A stretch of 64,000 bases of DNA from Kordia sp. SMS9 (GTDB lineage Bacteria; Bacteroidota; Bacteroidia; Flavobacteriales; Flavobacteriaceae). The translations under genes were made by a program, and so were the position numbers. The stretch lies in NCBI RefSeq assembly GCF_003352465.1, contig NZ_CP031153.1, positions 4,054,001 to 4,118,000 on the forward strand, in the 5' to 3' direction. The number at the start of each line of letters is the position of its first letter. Position 1 is the stretch's first letter. Shown in pieces: positions 24,298-33,284 of this stretch. The notes below the pieces were generated by a model. It saw only the letters and a list, made by a program, of their open reading frames with translations. It had not been told where the DNA came from and ran no database searches.

Positions 24298-24748
24298 GTG
24301 TATATTTTTAATTAACGATGCGAAGATACGCAACCTAAAACAATTAGAAAATACACAGGAGTAAATATTATTTCCAACAATAGTATTGGAATCCCGTATT
24401 TCTTTTACCGAAAAACCATATCTAAAAACAAAATTAAGGCACTAACTTGATTTTTGAAATCAAGTTAGAAATCTATCTTTTTCGAAGTGCTGATTATCAA
24501 GTATTTAACTTAATTTCACGTTCTGTAAAAGTGAAAAAAACGATTCATTTTAAGTGTTCACTAGAATTTTAGAGAATCTTCTAGAAACAATTTGAAAGTA
24601 TACATAGTTTTTTAATAAAAGAATGATTTTAAACAGGAAAAGTATTACGGTAATCACCTATAAATCATTTACAAAACACTTTTATCAATTTATAAAAAAT
24701 GATTAACCAAATAAAACTAGTAAGTAACTTAATTAAAATTTAAAAAAG
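24298..24748 (+). other. Intergenic region with an orphan hairpin
   Basis: No gene of convincing length is seen; a 27-codon reading frame starting near 24622 is too weak to call. The main structure is the perfect hairpin at 24442-24468. The rest is AT-rich and probably holds the promoters of the PPIase gene and the small lipoprotein gene. Confidence 0.5.
24442..24468. other. Orphan perfect hairpin
   Basis: A 12-bp perfect stem (24442-24453 with 24457-24468) with a 3-nt loop in a gene-free stretch. It could end a small RNA or be a protein-binding palindrome. The downstream T-run is interrupted. Confidence 0.45.
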
Positions 24749-24931
24749 ATGAGAAAAGTATTCGGATTATTCGCATTATTATTAGTAGTAAACTTAGGAT
24801 TTATTGCTTGTGAACCAAACAGCACTTCAGATGCAGGAGATGACAATGTATTTGAAAACGTGACAGGAACAGGAGATGAAGAAGGTGAAGTTGTAGATGA
24901 AGACACTTCAACGAGTAGCGCTACAAATTAA
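24749..24931 (+). CDS. Small acidic lipoprotein, 60 residues
   Basis: The signal MRKVFGLFALLLVVNLGFIAC ends with Cys21 in a good lipobox. The mature 40 residues are strongly acidic and Ser/Thr-rich (Asp/Glu about one third, plus TSTSSATN at the end), so probably unstructured. A well-placed purine-rich stretch (AAAAAAGATG) precedes the start. It has its own terminator 40 bases downstream and lies just upstream of a sensor kinase operon. No family is recognised. Confidence 0.85.
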   Translation: MRKVFGLFALLLVVNLGFIACEPNSTSDAGDDNVFENVTGTGDEEGEVVDEDTSTSSATN

Positions 24932-24971
24932 TAACATTATATATGTATATAGTTTAAAAAATATATAGTTT

Positions 24972-25005
24972 AAAAAAAGTCTCATTTGTAATGAGACTTT
25001 TTTTT
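24972..25005 (+). terminator. Rho-independent terminator of the acidic lipoprotein gene
   Basis: A stem of at least 10 bp (24976-24985 with 24991-25000), extended by A-T pairs, 5-nt loop and a run of eight T. It separates the lipoprotein gene from the kinase operon. Confidence 0.92.
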
Positions 25006-25042
25006 CATAGAAAAAAGAAATATTTTTGAAGTAATCTTTGTT

Positions 25043-27049
25043 ATGAATAACTTTTGTATGAAAAAAATATCACTAATAATAGTCTGCATCATTTGTAACT
25101 TTTCTTTTGGCCAAGAAAATTTTGAGGATATTTATAATCTTCTTACAAAGTCTAAATCCAAAGATTTGAATAACTACGAAAAGAAAGCCTTTATAGATAA
25201 GGCGTTTAACCGCGCCAAAAGTCTTGAAGAGGAAGATCCTGCCGTAGGTAAACTATTTTTAGATATTTCTACTCACTATACAGCGATTAATGATACGCTA
25301 TTATTTAGGAAGTCAATTAACAAGTCTAAATATTTTTCACAAAAAAATAATGACTCTATAACGCTAGCCAGATCTTACTGGAAACTAGGTAATTTTTTAG
25401 TGAAGAATAAAAAAAGTGATAGTGCATATTCTTACTATTATAATGCAAAAGAACAGTATGATGATCTTGATATGGTTGCTGAATCTGCATCTATGCTTCT
25501 GAATATGGCAATTATTCAGAGAAATGGAAAAGATTACACGGGTAGTGAGATAACAACAACTGAAGCAATTAAAATTTTTAAAAAATTAAAACAAAATAAT
25601 AGATTATATAGTTGTTATAATAACCTTGGAATTATTCACAATAATTTAGAAGAATATGAAAAAGCTATTGATTATCATAATAGTGCTTTAGAATATTTAA
25701 AAAAAACTAAAAAAAATAGTTTGAGTGAAGCTGCTACTCTTAATAATATTGGTGTAGTCTACAGAAATCAAGGGAATCATTTATTAGCTGTAAAAAATTA
25801 TTTAGAAGGACTTAAATATGACAGTTTATTTATGAAAAACCCGAGATTATATGCTACTTTAACAGATAATTTAGCATATTCAAAATTCAAATTAAACGAT
25901 ACAAAAGACCTTCCATATTTATTTGATAAGGCTCTAAAAATAAGAGATAGCTTGGATATTTCTGCTGGAATTATCATTAATAAACTACATTTATCAGAGT
26001 TTTATCTTGATCAAAATGACACCTTGAAAAGTCAGAAATATTCTATGGAGGCAATGAGGCTGGCTAAAAAAACAAATGCTTTGCGTGATCTTTTAGCTTC
26101 TTTCAAATTATTAGCAAAGATCAACCCAAATGATGATTCAAAATACTTAAATGAATACATACGAATCAATGACAGTTTGGTAAAGCATGAACGTTCTCTT
26201 AGAGATAAATTTACACGTATTCAATATGAAACTGATGCTGTCAGAAACCAAAACGAAAAACTAAGCCTTCAAAATACATGGATTGTTGCCATCTCCACGG
26301 CAATTATTTTCTTCGGATTTTTGATTTATGTCATCACGCAGCAGCGAACTCGTAACAAAGAACTCGAAATGGAACAGCAACAACAGCGTGCCAATGAAGA
26401 GATTTATAACTTGATGATCGATCAACAAGATAAGATTGAAGAAGGTAGAAAACGTGAAAAAGAACGTATTTCACTAGAACTACACGACGGAATTTTAGGA
26501 AGATTGTTTGGAACACGACTCAGCTTAGGAAGTTTGAATGCAAAAGATGATGCAAATTCTAAAAGAGTTCGAGAACAGTATATCAATGAACTTCAAAGCA
26601 TAGAAGAAGAAGTACGAAACATTTCGCATGAACTCGGATTGGATAATTTTGACAAATCGACCAGTTATAGTACAATGATTACAAATCTTTTGGAAGAACA
26701 GTCGAAAATAACTAACTTTAAATACCAAATTGAAGATGACGACCGAATTCTATGGACAGACATTCCTGGGCATATAAAGATTAATATTTACAGAATCATT
26801 CAAGAGTCTATTCAAAATATAAATAAATATGCGCAAGCAGAAAACGTGATACTAGATTTTAAGAAGAGTAATGACCGTATTATCCTTTCCATAAAAGATG
26901 ATGGCGTTGGTTTTGACCAAAGTAAACGAAGTAGCGGTATTGGATTGAAAAATATGAAATCGAGAGTAACTTTACTTCATGGACAATTTACCATCAATTC
27001 CATTCCAGGGAAAGGAACTTCTATCAGTGTTGACGTTCCTATGACGTAG
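25043..27049 (+). CDS. TPR-containing sensor histidine kinase (HisKA_3/NarL type)
   Basis: 668 residues. A signal peptide (an in-frame ATG at 25061 gives a cleaner MKKISLIIV start) leads into a periplasmic region of about 380 residues made of TPR-like repeats (for example RLYSCYNNLGIIHNNLEEYEKAIDYHNSAL). One TM helix lies at about 412-432, then a coiled coil rich in Glu/Gln, the HisKA_3 dimerisation box with phospho-acceptor His481 (ERISLELHDGI), and a HATPase domain (IYRIIQESIQNINKYA; SIKDDGVGFD; SGIGLKNMKSR). Partner response regulator follows by 16 bases. The ligand sensed by the TPR domain is unknown. Confidence 0.94.
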   Translation: MNNFCMKKISLIIVCIICNFSFGQENFEDIYNLLTKSKSKDLNNYEKKAFIDKAFNRAKSLEEEDPAVGKLFLDISTHYTAINDTLLFRKSINKSKYFSQKNNDSITLARSYWKLGNFLVKNKKSDSAYSYYYNAKEQYDDLDMVAESASMLLNMAIIQRNGKDYTGSEITTTEAIKIFKKLKQNNRLYSCYNNLGIIHNNLEEYEKAIDYHNSALEYLKKTKKNSLSEAATLNNIGVVYRNQGNHLLAVKNYLEGLKYDSLFMKNPRLYATLTDNLAYSKFKLNDTKDLPYLFDKALKIRDSLDISAGIIINKLHLSEFYLDQNDTLKSQKYSMEAMRLAKKTNALRDLLASFKLLAKINPNDDSKYLNEYIRINDSLVKHERSLRDKFTRIQYETDAVRNQNEKLSLQNTWIVAISTAIIFFGFLIYVITQQRTRNKELEMEQQQQRANEEIYNLMIDQQDKIEEGRKREKERISLELHDGILGRLFGTRLSLGSLNAKDDANSKRVREQYINELQSIEEEVRNISHELGLDNFDKSTSYSTMITNLLEEQSKITNFKYQIEDDDRILWTDIPGHIKINIYRIIQESIQNINKYAQAENVILDFKKSNDRIILSIKDDGVGFDQSKRSSGIGLKNMKSRVTLLHGQFTINSIPGKGTSISVDVPMT

Positions 27050-27065
27050 AACTTAACCTTACCAG

Positions 27066-27737
27066 ATGAACAAAGATATAAAAGTACTTATCGTAGATGA
27101 TCACCCAATGATCATTGAAGGCTACAAAAATGCCCTTTTAGGTATCAATTCCAGTGAAATGACATTGCGAATAGACACTTCTGATACATGTGATGGAGCC
27201 TACGAAAAAATTAAAAATGCGTCCACAGGAACACCGTATGATGTGGTATTTTTAGATATTAAATTACCACCATCCAGCGATGGGAAAATCATTTCAGGAG
27301 AAGACTTAGGAATCAAAGTGAAAGAATTATTACCAGACACAAAAGTGGTGATTCTTACCATGTTTAATAACAATTTTAGAATTCATAATATTCTGAAAAA
27401 TATAAATCCTGATGGCTTTTTGGTAAAAAGTGACGTGACTTCCGATGAGTTGATGCGCGCCTTTCAAGTCGTATTGACCGATCCGCCGTATTACAGTCAT
27501 ACCGTAACAAAATTGTTGCGTACACGTATTATCAATGAAGTCGTGTTGGATGATATTGACAGAAACATTCTTTTCCACCTTTCTAAAGGAATTAAAACCA
27601 AAAACTTAACTGAATACATTCCGTTGTCGTTAGCAGCGATCGAAAAGCGAAAACGACATTTAAAAGAAGTATTTGATGTAGAGAAAAAAGGAGATGAATC
27701 TTTACTAGAACAAGCAAGAAACACAGGGTTTTTGTAG
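27066..27737 (+). CDS. Response regulator with LuxR-like output
   Basis: 223 residues. The receiver domain (1-130) has Asp11/Asp12 in LIVDDHP, phospho-acceptor Asp64 in FLDIKLP and the Thr of VILTMF plus Lys in FLVKSD. The C-terminal part (about 150-215) has ILFHLSKGIKTKNLTEYIPLSLAAIEKRKRHLKEVF, a degenerate LuxR/GerE helix-turn-helix. It is the cognate partner of the TPR kinase just upstream, from the same transcript. Confidence 0.93.
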   Translation: MNKDIKVLIVDDHPMIIEGYKNALLGINSSEMTLRIDTSDTCDGAYEKIKNASTGTPYDVVFLDIKLPPSSDGKIISGEDLGIKVKELLPDTKVVILTMFNNNFRIHNILKNINPDGFLVKSDVTSDELMRAFQVVLTDPPYYSHTVTKLLRTRIINEVVLDDIDRNILFHLSKGIKTKNLTEYIPLSLAAIEKRKRHLKEVFDVEKKGDESLLEQARNTGFL

Positions 27738-27753
27738 AAAAATCAAAAGACAT

Positions 27754-27788
27754 AAAAAAGCGGATTGAAAATTTTAATCCGCTTTTTT
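27754..27788. terminator. Bidirectional terminator between the response regulator and recQ
   Basis: A 13-bp perfect stem (27754-27766 with 27776-27788) with A-run and T-run on both sides and a 9-nt loop, between convergent genes. Confidence 0.92.
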
Positions 27789-27806
27789 TGTTATATAATT
27801 ATGTGT

Positions 27807-30005
27807 CTAATTCGCAACTTCACTAATAAATTTGATGCGATACAAACGCAGTTCTTCGTCGTCGTAATCACCATCAAATTCCTCCATAGCATCAGAAATC
27901 TTATCAGTTTCAGCTTCTAAAAAATATTCGTAAATTTCTTCTTGCTGGTCTTCATCTAAAATGTCATCAATCCAATACGTAATATTCAATTTAGTTCCGC
28001 TGTATACAATTTGCTCCATTTCTTTAATAAAAGCAGGCATTTCCAAACCTTTGGCAGAAGCAATATCATCTAGCGGAAGTTTTCTATCTACACTTTGAAT
28101 GATATAAAGTTTCAAGCCAGAATTCATTCCGGTACTTTTGACTACCAAATCATCTGGACGCACAATATCATTTTCATCAACATACTTTTTGATGAAATTG
28201 ATAAAATCTTTTCCGTATTTTTTTGCTTTCCCATCTCCAACTCCATGAATATTTTTCATTTCTTCGGTTGAAATTGGATATTTTAATGCCATGTCTTCCA
28301 ATGATGGATCTTGAAAAACTACAAATGGTGGCACACCTAAACGTTTTGAAACTTTTTTACGCAAATCTTTCAACATGCTCATCAATTGTTGATCAGCTAC
28401 TGCACCACTACCTTTAGAAGCTGTAATAATTTTATCATCATTGGCTTGCTCAAAACTGTGATCTTCGGTCATCATAAAAGATGTCGGCTGTTCTATAAAG
28501 GCAATACCAGCTTCCGTCAACTTAATAACTCCGTAGGTTTCAATATCTTTTCGTAACAAACCAGCGACTAAAACTTGACGAATCAACGCCATCCAATATT
28601 TGTCATCATGCGATGTACCATTTCCAAAGAAAGGTTGCAAGTGTGTTTTGTGCGATTTAATCAAAGCATTTTCATTGCCTGTTAACACATTCACCACATT
28701 CCGAGATTTATAGGTCTGCTTTGTGAGTTGAATGATTTTCAACAATGTGACAACTTGATCTTTCGCTTCCACTTTCTTTTTTGGATTCCGAACATTGTCG
28801 TCCATCTCAGCACCATCTCCATCATCTGGAAATTCTTCACCAAAATAGTGTAAAATAAACTTGCGTCGAGAAATAGAGGTTTCCGCATACGCGACTACTT
28901 CTTGCAGTAAAGCATGACCAATCTCCTGCTCTGCCACAGGTTTTCCAGACATAAATTTTTCTAGCTTCTCAATATCTTTATAGGAATAGAATGCCAAACA
29001 GTGACCTTCGCCACCATCACGACCAGCTCTACCCGTTTCTTGATAATAACTCTCAATACTTTTTGGAATATCATGATGTATCACAAAGCGCACATCAGGT
29101 TTATCGATTCCCATACCAAAAGCAATTGTAGCAACTACCACATCACAATCTTCCATCAAAAACATATCTTGATGTTTGGCTCGTTTCTTAGGATCTAAAC
29201 CTGCGTGATACGGAACTGCATCAATTCCATTAACTTGAAGTACTTGCGCCAACTCTTCTACACGTTTCCGACTCAAGCAATAGATAATTCCGCTTTTCCC
29301 TTGATTCTGCTTTACAAAACGAATAATATCTACATCGACATTTTTCGTTTTGGGCCGCACTTCATAAAATAAATTAGGTCTATTAAAAGACGCTTTAAAC
29401 GTGTTGGCGTCCGACATTCCTAAATTTTTCAAGATGTCTTCTTGTACTTTAGGTGTTGCCGTTGCTGTGAGACCGATAATAGGAATATCGTCTCCAATCT
29501 TTTTAATAATTGTTTTTAAATTTCTGTATTCTGGGCGAAAATCGTGTCCCCATTCTGAAATACAGTGGGCTTCATCAACCGCCATAAAAGAAATAGTGAC
29601 GGTTCGTAAAAACTCTACATTTTCTTCTTTGGTTAATGATTCTGGAGCTACATACAATAATTTTGTAATTCCATTTGTAATATCTTCTTTAACTTGTCGA
29701 ATCTCCGCTTTCGTAAGCGAAGAATTTAACACATGAGCAATACCATCTTGGGAGGAAATCCCGCGCAAGGCATCTACTTGGTTCTTCATTAAGGCAATTA
29801 GGGGAGAAACAACGATGGCTGTACCTTCTTTCATCAACGCTGGCAATTGGTAACATAAAGATTTACCGCCACCAGTAGGCATGATAACGAAGGTATTTTG
29901 GTCGCTGATAATGCTTTTAATAACTTCTTCCTGTAGTCCTTTGAATTGACCGAACCCGAAGTGCTTCTTTAGTTCCTTGTATAAGTCAATTTCTACTAAA
30001 CTCAT
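27807..30005 (-). CDS. recQ: ATP-dependent DNA helicase RecQ
   Basis: 732 residues. Superfamily-2 helicase core: MPTGGGKSLCYQLP (Walker A, near 42-55), AVDEAHCISEWGHDFRPEYR (DEAH and the aromatic-rich loop), GLTATATP, IIYCLSRKRVEELA and the QETGRAGRDGG motif VI. An RQC domain and an HRDC domain (about 525-605, VFQDPSLEDMALKYP) follow, then a C-terminal extension with an acidic tail. RecQ unwinds forked and recombination DNA. The classic RQC zinc-binding Cys quartet is not evident: the region after motif VI reads RRKFILHYFGEEF, so the zinc site may be lost. Confidence 0.95.
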   Translation of the reverse strand: MSLVEIDLYKELKKHFGFGQFKGLQEEVIKSIISDQNTFVIMPTGGGKSLCYQLPALMKEGTAIVVSPLIALMKNQVDALRGISSQDGIAHVLNSSLTKAEIRQVKEDITNGITKLLYVAPESLTKEENVEFLRTVTISFMAVDEAHCISEWGHDFRPEYRNLKTIIKKIGDDIPIIGLTATATPKVQEDILKNLGMSDANTFKASFNRPNLFYEVRPKTKNVDVDIIRFVKQNQGKSGIIYCLSRKRVEELAQVLQVNGIDAVPYHAGLDPKKRAKHQDMFLMEDCDVVVATIAFGMGIDKPDVRFVIHHDIPKSIESYYQETGRAGRDGGEGHCLAFYSYKDIEKLEKFMSGKPVAEQEIGHALLQEVVAYAETSISRRKFILHYFGEEFPDDGDGAEMDDNVRNPKKKVEAKDQVVTLLKIIQLTKQTYKSRNVVNVLTGNENALIKSHKTHLQPFFGNGTSHDDKYWMALIRQVLVAGLLRKDIETYGVIKLTEAGIAFIEQPTSFMMTEDHSFEQANDDKIITASKGSGAVADQQLMSMLKDLRKKVSKRLGVPPFVVFQDPSLEDMALKYPISTEEMKNIHGVGDGKAKKYGKDFINFIKKYVDENDIVRPDDLVVKSTGMNSGLKLYIIQSVDRKLPLDDIASAKGLEMPAFIKEMEQIVYSGTKLNITYWIDDILDEDQQEEIYEYFLEAETDKISDAMEEFDGDYDDEELRLYRIKFISEVAN

Positions 30006-30027
30006 TCTATCGTTTTACAATTTTACA

Positions 30028-30035
30028 TACATTTG
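30028..30035 (+). promoter_or_regulatory. Candidate -7 promoter element of the kdsD-tatC operon
   Basis: TACATTTG matches TAnnTTTG, 57 bases before the proposed TTG start of the sugar isomerase gene. Confidence 0.45.
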
Positions 30036-30091
30036 CATTCACTAAAGATACTATTTTCTTTAGGAACCACAATTTTTTAAATTTATTCATT

Positions 30092-31060
30092 TTGAAATAT
30101 AAAGATAGTATTATTAGTGTTGCCAAGCAAACCATTGAAACAGAATATAATGCGATAAAAAATTTAATTCCCTTGATTGACAGTGAGTTTGCCGAAGCAG
30201 TCTCATACATTTACAACTCTAACGGACGCGTAGTCGTAACTGGAATTGGAAAAAGCGCTAACATTGCTACAAAAATTGTGGCAACATTAAATTCTACCGG
30301 AACGCCTGCTATTTTCATGCATGCTGCAGATGCTATACATGGCGATTTAGGAATCATTCAAGAACACGATACGGTAATTTGCATCTCCAAAAGTGGTAAT
30401 ACACCTGAAATCAAAGTGTTAGTTCCATTAATAAAGAACAGCAACAACAAATTGATTGCAATCACATCTAACAAAGAATCTTTTTTAGGAATACAAGCCG
30501 ATTATGTATTGCATGCGTATGTGGAAAAAGAAGCGTGTCCCAATGGTTTAGCACCTACAACAAGTACAACAGCGCAATTGGTTTTAGGCGATGCACTTGC
30601 AATTTGCTTGTTGGAATTACGAGGATTTTCTAGTAAAGATTTTGCAAAATATCATCCTGGTGGCGCCTTAGGTAAAAAATTATACTTACGTGTAAATGAC
30701 ATGTCTTCGGTCAATCTAAAACCAAAAGTATTTGCAAATAGCTCTGTAAAAGATGTAATTGTCGAAATTTCCAAAGGCATGTTAGGTGCCACAGCTGTTG
30801 TTGACAAAGCCAATGAAATTATTGGAGTCATTACTGACGGAGATATCCGTAGAATGTTATCGAACAATGACTTTATTGGCGATTTAAAAGCTGAAAACAT
30901 CATGACGGCGAATCCGAAACGAATTGACATTGACGCGATGGCAGTAGAAGCCCTGGAAGTCATGGAAGACAAAGGAATTTCACAAATATTGGTAGAATCG
31001 CAAGGAAAATACGCAGGAATCGTACATTTGCATGATTTAGTAAAAGAAGGCATACTCTAA
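30092..31060 (+). CDS. kdsD: Arabinose-5-phosphate isomerase (KpsF/GutQ/KdsD)
   Basis: 322 residues. A SIS domain (about 35-170) with VVVTGIGKSANIATKIVATLNSTG, the MHAADAIHGDLG loop and ISKSGNTPEI, then two CBS domains (about 205-322). It converts ribulose-5-phosphate to arabinose-5-phosphate, the first step to Kdo for lipopolysaccharide. The family N-terminus begins at this point and no ATG is available, so the TTG at 30092 is taken as start. The tatC start overlaps its stop by one base (TAATG). Confidence 0.94.
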   Translation: MKYKDSIISVAKQTIETEYNAIKNLIPLIDSEFAEAVSYIYNSNGRVVVTGIGKSANIATKIVATLNSTGTPAIFMHAADAIHGDLGIIQEHDTVICISKSGNTPEIKVLVPLIKNSNNKLIAITSNKESFLGIQADYVLHAYVEKEACPNGLAPTTSTTAQLVLGDALAICLLELRGFSSKDFAKYHPGGALGKKLYLRVNDMSSVNLKPKVFANSSVKDVIVEISKGMLGATAVVDKANEIIGVITDGDIRRMLSNNDFIGDLKAENIMTANPKRIDIDAMAVEALEVMEDKGISQILVESQGKYAGIVHLHDLVKEGIL

Positions 31061-31878
31061 TGGGGAAAAATAAAAACGAAATGTCGTTCTTAGGACATTT
31101 AGAAGAACTAAGATGGCATTTAATTCGAAGCTTTGTAGCAATTGTAATCATTGCTAGTGTTATTTTTGTATTCATTACGCCTATTTACGACCATTTTTTA
31201 GTAGTGCATTTGGATGGTGAATTTGTAACGTATAAATTTTTCTGTGATGCTTTTCAATTATTTGGTGTTGAAAGTGACTTTTGTACACTTAATTTTGATG
31301 ATAAACTCGTCAATTTGAGCGTTACCGGACAATTTACCATGGCAATTTGGACATCGCTCATTTTAGGATTAATCCTAGCATTTCCATACATTTTATATGA
31401 AGCTTGGAAATTTATTGCTCCCGGTTTGAGTCCGAAAGAACGTAAAAGATCGCGTTGGTTTATCTTTTTGGCTTCGCTCCTATTTTTATTCGGATTACTA
31501 TTCAGTTATTATGTAATCATGCCAATGTCATCGTATTTTTTCTATAATTTTTCGGTGACCGAAACGATCAAAAACACCATTACGGTACAATCGCACATAA
31601 GCTTACTAACCAACACATTGTTAGGGATTTCATTAGTTTTTGAATTGCCGCTCATTATTTATTTCTTGGCAAAATTAGGATTGATCACACCTGCGTTTTT
31701 ACGCAAATATAGAAAACACGCTATTGTAGTCGTATTGATACTTTCCGCTATTATTACACCACCCGATGTAGCGAGTCAAATCGTCGTGGCAATTCCAATA
31801 ATGATGTTGTATCAAGTTGGAATCGTTATCGCAAAAAGAGTAGAAAAAAATTATAAAAAGAAATTTAAACATGGCTAA
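31060..31878 (+). CDS. tatC: Sec-independent translocase subunit TatC
   Basis: 272 residues, six TM helices. The N-terminal MSFLGHLEELRWHLIRS and the later FPYILYEAWKFIAPGLSPKERK loop are the signal-recognition features of TatC; ITPPDVASQ lies in the last periplasmic turn. It forms the twin-arginine receptor with TatA/TatB, which are not in the window. A first periplasmic loop with two Cys (FFCDAF, DFCTLNF) is somewhat longer than in E. coli. It overlaps both neighbours. Confidence 0.97.
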   Translation: MGKNKNEMSFLGHLEELRWHLIRSFVAIVIIASVIFVFITPIYDHFLVVHLDGEFVTYKFFCDAFQLFGVESDFCTLNFDDKLVNLSVTGQFTMAIWTSLILGLILAFPYILYEAWKFIAPGLSPKERKRSRWFIFLASLLFLFGLLFSYYVIMPMSSYFFYNFSVTETIKNTITVQSHISLLTNTLLGISLVFELPLIIYFLAKLGLITPAFLRKYRKHAIVVVLILSAIITPPDVASQIVVAIPIMMLYQVGIVIAKRVEKNYKKKFKHG

Positions 31879-32218
31879 TCAAGTAGAAGAATTCAATGCC
31901 TACAGAGCTGAAATGAATGACAAAATTTTAGCAGACAATAACAAAATCATCAAACGAATTTTCAATTTAGACACCAATGCTTTTACGGCTGGAGCGCTAG
32001 ATGTACAAACCAAAGAATTACTCGGTTTGGTAGCTTCTACGGTATTGCGCTGTGACGATTGTATCAAATATCACTTGGAATCTTGCTACAAAGAAGGGTT
32101 GGGCAAAGAAAAGGTAGTAGAAACGTTAAGTATTGCTACTTTAATTGGTGGAACTATTGTAATTCCACATTTGCGTAGAGCATACGAATATTGGGAAGCG
32201 TTGGAAGCTCAGAGTTAG
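31871..32218 (+). CDS. Carboxymuconolactone-decarboxylase-family protein (AhpD-like)
   Basis: 115 residues, an all-helical CMD/AhpD fold. The redox motif CDDC within VLRCDDCIKYHLESCYKEG and the following His are the AhpD-type active site, and the GGTIVIPHLRRAYEYW helix completes the domain. Likely a small peroxidase or disulfide reductase. It starts 8 bases inside tatC, so it is translationally coupled, a common arrangement in Flavobacteriia. Confidence 0.92.
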   Translation: MANQVEEFNAYRAEMNDKILADNNKIIKRIFNLDTNAFTAGALDVQTKELLGLVASTVLRCDDCIKYHLESCYKEGLGKEKVVETLSIATLIGGTIVIPHLRRAYEYWEALEAQS

Positions 32219-32464
32219 ATTTGTCGCTTTGCTCCTGTTGTTAGTTGTTAGTCAACTTGTTTACTTTATGGCTATATCATAGTATAAACTCTTAAACTTA
32301 TAAACCACTAAACTTTATAGGCTTTAGTTAATTTCAAACTAGAGTTTGATTTCAACGAACAACAAGCAACGAATAACTAAACAAACAGCAACGTTAATTT
32401 CATACTAAAAAGTACATGGCTTTTGATGAAATTGTTATTTTTACGTTTTACATAATCAAAGTAT

Positions 32465-33226
32465 ATGATTTTAAGAGCCGATAGTATCATGAAGTCCTAC
32501 AAAGGACGAAAAGTTGTAAAAGGAATTTCTCTGGAAGTAAACCAAGGAGAAATTGTAGGATTGTTAGGTCCGAATGGAGCTGGAAAAACAACTTCTTTCT
32601 ACATGATTGTAGGATTGATAAAGCCTAACGGTGGAAAAATCTTTTTGGACGATATGGAAATCACTAAATTTCCGATGTACAAACGTGCGCAAAACGGCAT
32701 TGGGTATTTGGCACAAGAAGCTTCTGTATTTCGTAAATTAAGCATTGAAGAAAATATTTTGAGTGTGTTGCAATTGACAAAAATGTCCAAAAAAGAACAA
32801 CTTCGCAAAATGGAATCATTGATAGAAGAATTTGGTTTGGGACACATTCGTAAAAACCGTGGCGATTTGTTGTCTGGTGGCGAACGAAGACGAACAGAAA
32901 TTGCACGCGCATTGGCTACAGATCCTAAATTTGTCTTGTTAGACGAACCTTTTGCAGGAGTCGATCCAGTTGCCGTAGAAGACATTCAACGCATCATAGC
33001 GCATTTAAAAAATAAAAATATCGGAATTCTCATTACAGATCACAACGTACAGGAAACACTTGCCATTACAGATAGAACCTATTTAATGTTTGAAGGAAGC
33101 ATCCTAAAAGCAGGAAAACCTAAAGAACTTGCAGAAGACGAAATGGTTCGAAAAGTATATCTTGGACAAAACTTCGAGTTGCGCGAAAAGAAATTGGATT
33201 TTGAACAAACATCTACAGAAGAATAG
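32465..33226 (+). CDS. lptB: LPS export ABC transporter ATPase LptB
   Basis: 253 residues. Walker A GLLGPNGAGKTTSFYMI, Q-loop YLAQEASVFRKLSI, signature LLSGGERRRTEIARAL, Walker B FVLLDEPFAGVDP and switch ITDHNVQETLAI are all intact. The ASVFRKLS segment after the Q-loop is characteristic of LptB, which drives lipopolysaccharide extraction with LptF/LptG (not in the window). It is probably linked functionally to kdsD just upstream. Confidence 0.96.
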   Translation: MILRADSIMKSYKGRKVVKGISLEVNQGEIVGLLGPNGAGKTTSFYMIVGLIKPNGGKIFLDDMEITKFPMYKRAQNGIGYLAQEASVFRKLSIEENILSVLQLTKMSKKEQLRKMESLIEEFGLGHIRKNRGDLLSGGERRRTEIARALATDPKFVLLDEPFAGVDPVAVEDIQRIIAHLKNKNIGILITDHNVQETLAITDRTYLMFEGSILKAGKPKELAEDEMVRKVYLGQNFELREKKLDFEQTSTEE

Positions 33227-33255
33227 AAAAAGAGGCGAAATTTTCGCCTCTTTTT
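33227..33255. terminator. Bidirectional terminator after lptB
   Basis: An A-run, AGAGGCGAAA, its complement and a T-run form a nearly continuous palindrome directly after the stop codon, between convergent genes. Confidence 0.92.
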
Positions 33256-33284
33256 GGTTTTATCTATTTTGAAGCCTACAAAAA

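Noticed and set aside
24298..24333. TTG-initiated extension of the PPIase
   Set aside because: Extra residues are not cyclophilin-like; the ATG at 24297 matches the family.
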